Positions 1 through 13,700 of a stretch of DNA of 64,000 bases are shown here, piece after piece. The DNA is from Aselliscus stoliczkanus. Its lineage: Eukaryota; Chordata; Mammalia; Chiroptera; Hipposideridae. The translations under genes were made by a program, and so were the position numbers. Below the pieces are notes generated by a model that was given only the letters and a program-made list of their open reading frames with translations, made no database searches and was not told the origin of the DNA. Where the stretch lies: assembly GCA_033961575.1 (NCBI GenBank), contig CM066730.1, positions 153,911,523-153,975,522 on the forward strand. Reading direction: 5' to 3'. Every line of letters starts with the position of its first letter. Position 1 is the first letter of the stretch.

Positions 1-139
1 AGGTATGTCCAATTCCATAACTGTATTGAACCCCATGATTTCTCATTTTTTCTTATCTTAAAGGAGTTGCCTGAGAAGTTATTTCCCCCTTTATTTCTTC
101 CCTCCAGGATAATCAACATAAAAAGCATAAATTACTCAC
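1..139 (-). other. RLF intron 7, 5' part
   Basis: Begins with the GTGAGT donor after exon 7 and runs off the left edge. I see no repeat or RNA gene in it. Confidence 0.8.
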
Positions 140-281
140 TTCAGTTTGTATGACTCTAATGAGGCAAAATAAATGCTGCTGTGTTTTAGCTATGACTCCA
201 AATTGACGACAGCGTTCCAAAAAAGTGTCTAAAGAAGGGTCAATTCTTCTTTGCAGTTTACTCCAAAACAGGGTCAATTCC
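140..281 (-). CDS. RLF: RLF exon 7
   Basis: 142 nt. The first G completes the Trp codon from exon 6, then 47 codons read ELTLFWSKLQRRIDPSLDTF, continue ERCRQFGVIAKTQQHLFC and end IRVIQTE. The acceptor is CTTTCTTTTTATAG and the donor is GTGAGTAATT in phase 0. This is the last exon seen. The next coding exon, which should hold the zinc fingers, lies left of position 1. Confidence 0.96.
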
Positions 282-3200
282 CTATAAAAAGAAAGATTAA
301 GGTAAAACATTTAAAGCAACTGGTATTTGCTATCCACCTCCCCACCCCGTATTTTTGGTTTGTGAAAATAAACTAACAGTAAACAAACCCTAGAAGGGAA
401 AGTTGTCTATATTCTCTATTACTGCCTCCCAAACTATTACAATTCTTTCTTCTGTGTGTCTGGGTAAAAATAAAAACAACAAAAGACGACTTCCTTTATG
501 CTGACATTTTAATAGACTGTACTTTTTTTTTTTTTTTTTTTTTAGCTGAGCCATCCTGTTGGCAGCACAACGGCAACTCAGCTCGGGCTGGCCTCGAACC
601 GCTGTGGCTCAGAGCTCAGCTTGTACTCTTGAGCGAGCTCTTAACCAACTGAGCCATTCAGTCGGCCCCTTAATAGACTGTAGATCCCACTTTGTTCCAA
701 AAGGTTTTACCCCTTACACTGGCAATTGCACTGACTATCCTAGTGGGCAGATATCATCACACATCACTACACTGACAGTCACACATCATTACACTGCCAA
801 TAAATACATACAACCAATAAATATTTGAAAGGTACACTTCTCCACACTAATCTCATGGGCCTTGTCTAGCTCTAATATGTCATGCTGCTACTTACGGCCT
901 GTATTTTGGAATGTTTAAACATTACTAATAAAATTAGTAAAATGGTACTCTTGGAAAAGGCTAAAATACAAAAATCCTAAAAATATTCATTATGGAAACA
1001 AAGACATGCTTAAAAAGAATAAGTTAAATAAAACCTTGAATGGGTAAAAACTCTCAAGAACAAGCACTACAAACTTGAAACTGCCCAGGCAAGAATTGCT
1101 ACTATGAATGTGAAATATGAATGCAAGGAAAGTTTTCACTTAGCAAAACCGAAGAGAATGTTTTCACTTAAAAAACATGGCTCTCAGGGCAGGCCGAGTG
1201 GCTCAGTTGGTTAAGAGCTCACTCAAGAGTGCGAACTGAGCTCTGAGCAGTTCGATGCCCAGCCTGAGCTGAGTTGCCATTGAGCTGCCCAAAGGTGGCA
1301 GGATGGCTCAGCTAAAAGGAAAAAAAACAAAACAAAAAACAAACGAACAAACATGGCTCTCTTCTGTACAATTTCAATGGATAGTGTATATTTATTGAGC
1401 AATTTTAATTACAAAATAACAATATTATTTTCGTAAACTAGTTTTAGAACACTAGTATCTTATTATTTCCATTAATATAGACTATTTCAAGAAGCTGGTT
1501 ACAAATGCAAAGCTTAAGAAATCAATATACAGGCCGGCCAAGTGGCGCATTGGTTACAAGTTGGCTTAGGAAGCCAGCTCTGAGCAGTAAGGCCCCGGTT
1601 CAAATCCCACATGAGGGCCAGTGACGCTGCGCCCTCTACAGCTAAGATGGTGAACACAGCTTGACCTGGAGCTGGTCTACTGTGAGTTGCCGGTGACGGC
1701 ATAGGCTGCAGTGGGGCTGCTGTGAGCCACCATGAGTGGCTGGCAGCTAGCGTGAGTTGCCGGCAGCCGGCCGCCATCCAATGGCTGGCGAGTGACTGCT
1801 TTACCCAAGAAGAGCGCAATGATAATACCAACATGGGCCAGTGAAGCAATGTCCTACACAACTAGACTGAAGAACAAAAGGACAGCAACTTGTCTGTTTC
1901 CCTCCCCCATTCCCCAATGCTGTTCACACCCTCCTTAATTCCCCAATAAAATCTTTTTTTTAAAAAAAAAGAAGAAATCAATACACCTCTTTTTATGAAC
2001 AGAACTTATTTTTTTCAGAACTTACTTTCTTACTTTTAAAAGGTAACTGGGAAAAAAAAGGTAACTGGAACTCTCATAAGGTGAAATTCTTATACACTGG
2101 GTTGTCGGAAAAGTTATGACGCATTTTTGCAAGGAGAAACAGAAAAAATACGCCATGACTTTTCTGAAAACCCAACAGATACAGCACTTGCTTCAAAGAT
2201 TGAAATGAATATCTGTCTCAAAAAGTACATGATTAAAGCTCATAATATTTAATGATGGCAAATTTGAGCTATAAGAAATAAAGTTAACATAAAAGACTTT
2301 TTAATATTTGTCTTTGGTGACTAGTATTGCTTTCCTACAGAAAAAATAAAAAATTGAGATAGGTCAGCTTTGAAAACATCTACCAGCCAGGCAAGTAATG
2401 GGGGTGATTGTTCATTTTTAAACTCACAAAATTGCTTCATTGAGATGTAAGCATCTTAATAACAAAATATTTTTAGAGCATAGTGCAAAATTCTGAAGAA
2501 CAAAGGAAATGGGAGAATTACATATGCTTAGAGATATAAGGGAGTATCTATCAAAATACGTGTATGTGAAATCTATCCTAATTAAAAAGAACAAAACTGT
2601 CAAAGCCAGTAAAACCTGATTATGAAGATAAAAGAGTAAAGGATGTCTGCCATCTAAAATCCATCAACTAGATAGAAGCTTAAAGTTAGGCAAATTGGAT
2701 AAGGTGATAAAGACAGAATGAAAATCATGATCTCTCAAATAATTTTTTTAAAAACTGGAATGTCTAGGGCTTAATTGTTCCAAATAAAATATTTCAAGCT
2801 CTAGTTATCTGAACTCCAAATAACCATGATCAAAAAGGGTATTTTGTCATGTATTTTATATTTGTATACATATTACAGTTTATTGATTTAAAAATACTGT
2901 TACCCACCCAAACATGTAATTGTGCCTGAAACCATGACAACCAGTATATTACTCGTGAGAATGCCAGTATGTGACTTGAATCATCCATTCAAATCTAACA
3001 CACTGGAACGATGAAGTCACCAATGAACTGCTACTTGTAGCCTGCCGGATCATCCATGCACTTGGACAAATAGTTCTTCAGTTAATACAATGATGTGATT
3101 TTTAAAAATGGACAACCATTAAAGAATAAATGAAAAATGATTCCATTATAGATGCTTCCAATGTTCAGATGACTTACTGCACCCTCAAATTAGCCCACTA

Positions 3201-6200
3201 CTTACCACAAGTCAACGAATTATAAATTCATAAAAATTGGAAAGGAAATTTATTTCTACAAATATCAGGAAATAGATTTTGGCATAGCCACCAAGCACGA
3301 ACTTTAAACTACACTGTGTTTCCGCATAGCAGGAGGCCCATGAAGTCCAGTTAATATGTCACACTGAGATCCAGAATTTAGGCATTTAGGAAATGAGGTT
3401 AAAAAAAAAAAAAAAGCTTTGTGGAATTAAGGAATGGCCATGCCCTAAGGAAGGCTCCTGTAAATATAACAAATGGTTGATTCCCATGACCTCTTTTTTT
3501 CCCCCCTAAAAATTCAGATAAACAAAACACATATAGGTTATCTGGTCTTTGCCAGGTACTGGGGACTCAATTATGAATTAGACAACATAATGACAACCCT
3601 GGTACACCACAGTCTAGTTGGGAGAGAACAGACAGAAAATTACGTCTGAAGACACAAAAATACAACATATAAGATTTAAGCTCAGAGATGTTACAGAAAG
3701 CAAAGGTAGACCTATCAAATACTCAATGAAAGCTTAGTGTGGAGGTTTAAGATTCAACTGTATGATTTTATTTTTAAAGTAACAGTGCTAATTAATTACA
3801 CATCTATATGTATTGTACACTGTCCCATTCAAAATAGTTATCTTTCTTCCTTGCATGGCTACTCTAATTATGTTACTATTGCCAGACATCTATGCATTCC
3901 TCCAGCACTTCTTTGATTTTTGCAGATAGCCAAAAATTTTCAGGGACCAAAGTTGATGAAAAAACTGAATACCTTTTGAAAGCAATACTATGGTCACTGC
4001 TATACAGTAAGATATATTTTAACGTGGTTTTGTAAATGTCTCTAAAGGAAATTACTAAAAGAATAAAAAACTGTTTGGGGTGATAGTTACATAGTTTACA
4101 TTTCAAATATTATCTTCCTTGGCGACCACATTCAAGAATGACATTTCCAATAAATAAATGTTTAGTATGTATAAGTGTTTAAAAATAGGTGACTGTTGGG
4201 CTGGCCGAGTGGCATGGTGGTTAAACGCTGGCTTGGGAAGCCAGCGGCCCCAGTTCGGGTCCCACAGGTGAAGGCCAGTGACACTGCCGTCAAAAATAAA
4301 TAAATAAATAAATAAAAATAGGTGACTGTTTTATTATATCCCAGCTTTATTGTCAGAGTTTTACAAATATCTCTTGTCAAAATTACCACTTAATGAAAAA
4401 AAAAATTATTTTCTAGACGAATACTCCATATAGCCCACTATCGTCAACTCAGGAAATCTCCAGTATAACAAAAGCGTCTTATCACGTTTGAATGGAATTC
4501 TTGGATTCATTTTCCTTTGGAAAAGTCACTGTTTTATGTTATAGCTATTCTTACTTCAGTTAAAAAAAAAAAAACAGGAAGGAAGGAAGGAAGGAAGGAA
4601 GGAAGGAAGGAAGGAAGGTCCTTGAAATCAATAGAAGGGTAAAAAAAAAGTTTCCAAATTGTCAAGTTCTAGATTCTATTTCTCTTTAAATTGCTTGGAA
4701 GGTGCTTACTTAGAACAAAGTGTGAGGTGATTTAAGGTTTGCTTTGTTTTACTCATTATAGCTCCTCAGGAGGCCAACAAGTGGGAAATCCCTGTTAGTC
4801 CCTTCCTGCAACTGGGAAACAGTAGCTAACATCCTCGGTAGGGCTAATGGTGGCTAAGTGAAGAAGGAAAGACAAAAAAGTATGGGTCACTGTAAAAGGG
4901 AAGCTATATCAGGGTAATTAAAAGAACTGTATGACTATAGTTTTAAAAACTTGAATCTACAATACATCCCATATGTGACTTAATGTATTTGCACTGAAAA
5001 CCTAGCTATAACTAGTAGATATTTCTTCAGTATAGACAAAGAAGTTAACTGTAACAAGAAAAATGGGAGTTTGGTCCTCAAATGAATACGTTTTACTGAA
5101 GCTAAACTTTCTTTTTTTTTTTTTAAAGATTTTATTGGGGAATTGGCGGAGGGGAACAGCATTGGGAAATCGGGGAAGGGGAACAGACAAGCCGCCGTCC
5201 CTCCGTTCCTCAGTCCAGCTGCGGAGGATGTTGCCTCACTGTTGGCATCGTCATTGCGCTCCTCCCGGACGAGGCAGACCGGTCGCTGGCCTCTGGATGT
5301 CGCTCACCGCGGCTATCGGCAGCTCACTCTTGGCTGCCAGCCGCTCACGCTGGCCGCGGGCCACTCACTACAGCCTATGGCAGCCCACACCATCACCGGG
5401 GCTCGCACAGCCCAGCTCCAGGTGGAGCCGTTGTTTGAAGCTAAACTTTCTAATTTCTAATGCACGAAAAAAACCTCTTCTTCTTGATTCAGTAATCAAA
5501 AACCTCACTGCTACTTAACCATACTTTTTTATTTATAGCATCTTTTTGATTTCCTAACAAAATGCCCACAATAATAATTACAAAATATTTTTAAGTCCCT
5601 ATGTCACTATCTTCTTTTCTCATAGGAGATACAACTCTGCCATAGTGGATCTGGTGGTTGAAGGCTGCAATTTGAATCCAGGCTCTGTGCCAAGAAAACC
5701 ACCATGCGGAAGAAAAGCACTGGATTAGGAGTCCAAAACCCTGGGCTTGCATCTCAGCTCTAACACTTTAGCCTTGAGGCACTGGGCAATCACAAACTCT
5801 CTCTGATCCTTGATCCTCCACTGCCTCATCTGTGCAGTACTATGAGAATTGGGTGAGATAATTTACAGTATACGAATAATATTTCTATATAAAATAATTA
5901 AAAAAGAAATATAGTAATATACAAAATGCTAATAACACAAATACTACACAAATACATACAGATGCTCCAGAGGGAGATGAAGGAAGGCTAACGTGTATGG
6001 AAGTGTTTACAGGTTTTTCTATAAACAAAATACTCATTGCCAACTTCAAGTCATCCTTAGGTTCTGAAATACTCAAAGCTCCTCTAATCAAGATTGTGCA
6101 AATTCAACCCATTTTCTGAATTAAAAGCTCAAATGCTACCTCTTCTCTGACATCTTTCTTAAACACTGGTATACAGTGAGCACCTTTCTCTAACTTCTTT

Positions 6201-7766
6201 TAACATTATCCACATCACTAATCTGATTTCTTATTGACAGAATCTTGCATTATACAAACCTGTGTATCAGGTTTGTCCCTCTGGCCTAAATAGGTTCAGT
6301 ACAATCAGAATGAAAGAACTATAGGTTACACTGTTTCATTTCTAACAACTAAGTACTTACTAGGCAAATAAGATATAAGTTGAATTAAACCAAAATAATG
6401 CAATTCTTCTATACAGCACTTAAGTTGCAAAAGAAATTACTATTCAAATGGATTTCCTCTAGTGCAAGTTTGACCTAGAAACCTAGATAATTAGTGTGTT
6501 TCTAAATCAGAGGGGGAAAATGACTACCAGACGATAAATAAATGTAAAGAAAAACAACCTAACACCAATTTGTTTTATATTGCCATAATTTTATCTTCAA
6601 TGAAAAAAGCATATATTGTAGTTAACAGACAACCCTCTATGGGATGATCAAGCAGAGCTCAAACTTTTTACCCTTATTTTTGGACTCTTCTGGAAAAGAT
6701 TAAACCAATGATATCATTAATTAGCTTATAAGCAAGATTTTACTCACAAGTCATCATTTAATTTGCTTAAATTTAAAACAAACCAATGTTTTACATAAAC
6801 CCTAAATGCGATACTATGTACTAACAAATAAAGGCAATAAAAAGTAAATATACTTACCAAGAACAATATACACTTGCAGTTTGGAGCTGCTGGGTAAGGT
6901 AAGTGGTACAAAGAACAAATGCTGTGTTATCCTGACCCTCGGACTCCAGATTACATATGATGTCTAGTACTTCCTTGCAGTCGACCTTTGCAATCTATCA
7001 AAAATGAGATGACCAAGTCAAAAAGAAAACGGTGACTTTCCTGTACACTTTGTTATAAAACGTAAAGCTTCTTTTCTGTCTTTGATTATGGATGAGGCAA
7101 GAATAAGAGAGATAAAATCTTCTTCTATAACTTAATAACTTGAGTCTTCTGGAATGAAATATTTCAATAAGAAAATATTAAACAGAGAAGAGATGCTGTA
7201 AGAAAGGTCCACTGTACTCCCAACACAGACATAAACATTTTAATAAAGTTTTTAAAAAAAAATTACTCATGAATATTGCTACCATATAAATGAATCAATT
7301 ATGTAGATTAACTTCAGGTTATTTTCACCTTAAGTACCATCATTTTTATCCTGGTTTTTTTTTTTTTCTTTCTTCCTTTCATTATTCAAGTTACTCTAGT
7401 TACAGATAGAAAAATACAGGGCTTTCCCTTGCTGCCAGTAGGGCTAAAGGAAAACAACTTAGAAACTATTTTAAACCATTTAAATACAAATGCTCTATTA
7501 ACATATCATTTTCTCATATAATTAAGGGGAAAAAAATCTTGTGTAAATGAGTTTTTCAAACAACTAAAACATTTTTAGAAATGTATCTTTTTCATTTACA
7601 CTATTTGTAGGAATCTTTAAAAAAAGACCACTTCTGGGGCCGGCCGAGTGGCTCAGTTGGTTAAGAGCTCGCTCAAGAGTGTGAGCTGAGCTCTGAGCAA
7701 CAGCTGTTCGAGGCCAGCCCGAGCTGAGTTGCCGATGAGCTACCAACAGGTGGCAGGATGGCTCAG

Positions 7767-7805
<39 letters not shown>

Positions 7806-10672
7806 CCACTTCTGGGCAAATCAGAAATTTTCTGAGGCTTCTTTATATACTGGTAAAACAGAGAATAAAACCTCTAAAGACCCTTTCTCACTCTCTATTT
7901 TATCACTTCCCTGTCTTAATAAACAGAATATAAAGAACATAATCTATTTCATGACTGTGTCAGCATTATGAACATCAATTATAACAGGCACCAAATATAC
8001 AAAACAATGATAATTTCAGGACAAATGAGGTGTGTATCAGGGCAAATGAGGTATACAGAGTTTAGCTCATCTCTTCCAGAGTGCTATGCAGTTCCAATGG
8101 ATGGTTCTAAGTCTCTAATTTTAGTCACACCCTCAGGTAGGCACAGTAAAGCTTGTTTTCAAAGCTTAGCTTAAATGCCATTTTCTCATAGAATCCTTCT
8201 CTAAGAACATTTCAAAAACTCTACTCTCAAATTCCTCCTTTGCAGCACTTATCACAACAGCAATTCAATCACTGATCAAACAACTTATTAGCATCTGTCT
8301 TCTCTGTTAGAATATATTGTAAAATCCATGAGGTCAGGGGCTATACACAACCTGTTCAAAATTTAACACTGTGTCTGAAACATAGAAGACAGTAAATAGA
8401 TGCTGATGAATTGAAAACAAGAATCAAGTTTTATCAGGGTAAAAGCCCATGTTTACAAACGGAACCTTATACAATTCTGTGTTTTCTCATCTTTTCATAG
8501 ACAATGTGATAACATAATAAGCAGTCTGCTGTAGTGGTTAAAAGCAATTATTCTAGAACCAGATTATGTATTCTCTTCCCAGATCCACAGCTACTAGCTG
8601 TGTGACCTTGGATAATTACTTCTCAGTAACTTAGTTCCTCAGTTTCCTCATCTGTAAAATGGGAATAATAGCATCTCCCTCATAATGTTATTATAAGAAT
8701 TAATGTTTTGGTACAATATGGTGACTATATTAATAATACCACACTGCATATTTTAAAGTTGCTAAGAGAGTAGATCTTAGAAGTTCTCATCACAAGAAAA
8801 AATTTTTTTGTAATTGTGTATGATGACAGATGTCAACTACTCTTATTGTGGTGATCATTTGGCAATATATACAAATACTGAATCATTATATTGTACACCT
8901 GAAACAAATATGTTATATGCCAATTATACCTCAATAAAAAAATATATGTGTACTGTTAAAGTAACAGTTGAGTCTTTTTAAAAAAGGATATTTCAAAAGG
9001 GAATTGGCAAATAGGTAGCACTTTAATTAGAAGTGCTGTTAGATCCTTTCGGAGTTCGTAAGTGTGATGACTGGGTGTTCATGCTAGTGTGTGAGATGTG
9101 CCTCCCACAAACCTTGTTACGACATTGGCACATTACCCGTCTGACGTAAAAAAATAAATAAATAAAGTGCTGTTAAAAATTGTTTTCATGAAATATAGAA
9201 ATTAAAAAAAGGGGGGGAAATAAGAAAGTGAACCTTGAAAGTACTAGAAAATACGTCAAAAGATCATTCTCAGGTGCAAGGTCACTCTTAATGCAAACTT
9301 GTATCTAATGAGTACTGGGAGGCAAAGTTAAGTTAAAAACTAAAACATAATTAAAGTTAGATTCAGTTTTCAGGGAAAAGAGACACCTCATCATACATTA
9401 TAAAGATGAAAATTTTACTGATTTCCTAATCAGGAAACAAATATGTCCTTATCCATAGCTGAATTCATCAGAAGGGTCAGCCAGAGAGGAAATGTCTAGC
9501 ACATGGTCACTTAAAATTGCATTGACTGGGCGGCCAGGTGGTTTAGTTGGTTAGAGCGCCTGTTCTAAACAACAAAGCTGCCAGTTTGATCCCTGCATGG
9601 GCCACTTTGAGCTGTGCCCTCCTTAAAAAAAAAAAAAAGAAATTGCATTGACTGAAGGACCAAAATGACAATTCCATAGCAAGTGAGAACAGCTGTTCCA
9701 GGGCGAACACCACCGACCATCTGCGCATGTTAAAGCTCCTGTTAAAAATCAAGAATTCTAAAATTCGATTTTGGCAGCAGTATAACATCTCCAAGCTGAG
9801 AAATAGCATGAGACATTCTCTAAGCCAGATATATAAATTAGAATGGAAATAACGTACAATTGCATTTCTAGAACACTTTTTATCCCTTTCAAATAACTTT
9901 AATTGTATTTATCTCTTTTATCAACATGATAAATTTTATTGGACTTTAATATATAAATGTTTTATATATTAGGACTTCAGATATCATTTGTAAGACTGTG
10001 TGCTCTTATAAGGAAATCAAAATCGAGTTGGAGAGCCAAAAAATAATAAATATTTTATATAAAAATAAAATATTGGCAAGGCAGCCAATATTATTTCTAC
10101 TTCACAAATAAAAAATGAGCCTAAGAAGTTTCTTGTCTCAAGTCAACTGTGGCAAAGAATCAGAATAGTAAACAAAATAAAAAAATAATCTCGTGTCATT
10201 TTATTCCTACAGGGAAGCCCTTGCATTTTAAAAGGGTGTAATTCAGAGATATATAGGCTTTCATCTTATGGAAACAAATTGTTAAGAAAAAAGAGACAAA
10301 AGAGAAGTAAATGAAAATATACACTTTAAGTAAAAATTCATTAACCTAAAATGATAAGGGGGAGGAAATATGAGAAACCTATATTAATAGTTTATAAGGC
10401 ATAGTTTTACTATTTCCATTTATTACAAATACTGTAGAGATGAACACTGTCTAACAGCTAGTGCAGACTAGGCCTAAACAGTCCCTCCTCCTCTTGCCTG
10501 CCTAGCCAATTCTTCTCATCCATCAATATCCAATTAAAACTCTTTTTTCACTATGAAGTATTCCTTCATAGGCTACTCTAGCATCCAATTATCTCCTGCC
10601 CTGTGTTGAATTCACAGGATCTTGTCAACGTTTTTAATTGGGTTATTTTTTTCTTTCACTTTGGGTCAACCT

Positions 10673-10704
<32 letters not shown>

Positions 10705-13700
10705 AGTGTCACTGGCCCTCATGTGGGACCTGAACCAGGGCCACTGGCTTCCCAGGCCAGCACTTAACTACCACGTCACTCGGCCGGCCCTGGGTCAACT
10801 TTTGAACTAGTGACTCATATCAGCCTTTTTACTTTTTTATGTGCTTTTACTTTAGCTCTCCAACTCCATTTTGATTTCCTTATAAGAGCACACAGTCTTA
10901 CAAATGATATCTAAAGTCCTCTGTGCACAAAATCCCATAAGAAGGAAAACAGCCATGTTAAAATGTACATGGTTTGGGCCGGCCGAGTGGCGCGGTGGTT
11001 AAGCGCTGGCTTGGGAAGCCAGCAGCCCCGGTTCGGATCCCACTTATGAGGGCCAGTGACACTGCCTTCAAAAAAAAAAAAAAAAAAAAAGTACATGGTT
11101 TGTCAAAGCAGTGCTATTTACTAAGTAACTGTACTTTGCTAAAGTACTGGGGATACAAGCCAGACTGATTTTTGCTCTCATGAAACTCACCACCTAGTCA
11201 GTGATAATAAAAGCAGGCAATTACTAAGAATTATAATGTATGTTAAATGCTATGATGGGGGAGTAGAGAATATTTTTCAAATACCCTTGGTAAGAAAAAT
11301 CTAACCCAAATTTGGGGGATCGAAACAAGTTCCTGTATGAAGTCACAACTAAGATGAGAATTAAAGAATGTACAAATAAGACACGGAAAAGAGTAAAGTT
11401 AAATAAGAAAAATTGTCCCAGACAGGAAGCAAACTCATGCAAGCGCCTAAAGGGTCAGAGTGATCATGGTACTGCAGGAATAGAAATAAATGATTTCAAC
11501 TAAGGGTACCCCTTTTTGTGCCTGCTTCAGGATCCTTGCATGACAAATAAGCACTCGATTAACTTTTTTGAGTTGAAGAGAATCTTTGCCCCCAAATACC
11601 TCTATTTTATTGAATTTAGAGGAAAATGAGGTATGACAAAGAAATAAAAATAACAGAAAAATCCAGGTAAATTAAAATGACATGTTTTTAACACCTCACT
11701 AATAATACAATATGATTACACAGCTTACTCTTAACCTTTTGCAATAAATAGCTTAAGGCCACACTAAAAGCCAACTATATGCCACAAAACACTTTTCAGC
11801 TAAAGTAAATTAAAATGAAGGTCGCTGACTAACTTTTGAGAATTTCAATGATTATCGAGGAAAATAAATACCTTGTACATAGAAAGGTACTGAAATAACT
11901 TTTTTGTTCTTAAATGATTCCTATCCCTGGGGTTTGCACTCTGTACCTATTAACTGGACAAGTAGGACACATGCATCAAATATTTAAATCTTTGTTTACT
12001 ATCCATCTTATCCACTACAAAATATATTCCATGAGAGCAAAAGTTTGTTTCATTTACCATTGTATTTTCAGTGCCTACAACAGTGCCAGGCACATGGGGG
12101 AATAGCCACAAATATTTGTTGAAATGAAAGGTTACAAGATAGGGGCAGCCGGTTGGCTCAGTTGGTTAGAGCGCAGTGCTTCTAACACTAGGGTTGCCGG
12201 TTCAATTCCCACATGGGCCAGTGAGCTGCACCCTCCACAACTAGATTGAAGACAATGATATGACTTGGAGCTGATGGATCTGGGAAAAACACACTGTTCT
12301 CCAAAAAAAGTTTAAAAAAAAAAAAGGTTACAAGATAAATAACTTAGTGGCCACAAAACGGCAAGATGAATAAGTGGGACCGAATGAAGAATGAAGACAG
12401 GAAGAATAACGTGGACTATAGTAAGGAAAGAAGGCTTCAAGGGTAACAGCTCTTGAGTGGACCTCAGGGTGTAGATGCGTGAGGGTGGGATGGCCCAAAG
12501 AAAGATGCCAGAATTAGTAAATTATTAAATGTGAGAGTAATCATGGCATATGAGGAGGGAAAAGGTTATCTGATGTAAAGTGTGATTTTTTTTTTTTTAA
12601 TTTTATTGGGGAACAGTGTGTTTTTCCAGGACCCACCAGCTCGAAGTCAAGCAGTTGTTTCAATCTAGCTGTGGAGGGTGCAACTCAGTGGCCCATGTGG
12701 GGATCAAAACGGCAACCTTGGCGTTACGAGCCTGTGCTCTAACCACCTGAGCCAACCGGCCACCCAAAGTGTAATATTTATCACTTAACTGGCACTTAGA
12801 GAATGAAAGGTTATATGAATTAAATAAGGTTAGAGACTTAGGACAGAGCTAAATTGCTCACTGGAAGATATCCTGTGAGGCCATGTCATCAAGCTGTGCA
12901 ATTTCAAGCTATACAAAAGTAACTAGCTAAGGTTAATGGAGGTTGCAAATTCAGTCTGTTTGCCAAGTCCTAATTTTGGCATGGGGCTCTTCCTCTCAGA
13001 AGGGAGATCTTTGAAAGGCAACAATGTAATTGTGGACCATAATGGAGTATTTTTTTATTGACTTCCATAGAGGTACCACACAGGCTAATGACAGTGACAG
13101 ACTGGAGAACATGGAATTTATCCTTTGGGGTTCATGAGGAATCAGGATTTCAGTCTTGTTGTTTCTGTTGGATATATATCCAAAAGGGATGACTTTAAAT
13201 CAGTATGGTTTGTAGTTTAATGTCTATTTATTATATTTCTCCTAATGATTAAAATGTTTACTACAGAAAACCTGAAAAATATAGAGAATAAAAATTATCC
13301 TTAGATCTTTCAACTCAATAGCTAATGTTAAAAATGTGGTGAGTTTTATTCCAGTATTTTGTCTACACACACTAACTGCACAGCATGGATTCAATATGTG
13401 ACTACTGAAAATATGTACCTATTTCAAAGAAGTGTGCGACTGTGCTGGTTGTATACTCCTTCTTTTAACCTAATGTTCTGTTGTGATAAGAGTTTTTATC
13501 AGCCCACAAGATAGACAGAAGATAATCAGCCTGGAGAGGCAGAGAGGAATAAGGATGTGAAGAAATAAAGGCAGTGGAAAAGTAGTAACAGGCTCTGTTC
13601 TACAAGTTCACATAAACTAAATTATTATATGTTCACAACAACCCAACAACATAGGGACAGTACCATTATCCCCACTTACAGGTTATAAAACTTCAAGCAC

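Larger units (their letters stand above)
282..6857 (-). other. RLF intron 6 (6.6 kb)
   Basis: Bounded by exon 6 and exon 7. It contains two M-form SINEs, two L-form SINEs, one S-form SINE, one mariner-like 80-bp element, a GGAA microsatellite and a MIR, listed separately. The stretches 683-1172, 2177-4180, 4619-5096, 5452-5689 and 5876-6857 are AT-rich unique-looking intron in which I recognise no gene or repeat. Confidence 0.85.

Noticed and set aside
5063..5518. 151-codon frame
   Set aside because: Antisense of the truncated L-form SINE at 5113-5435 plus flank.
10976..11050. tRNA gene
   Set aside because: A- and B-box motifs are present, but these are SINE heads with A-tails and target duplications; none folds as a full tRNA with a normal anticodon loop.
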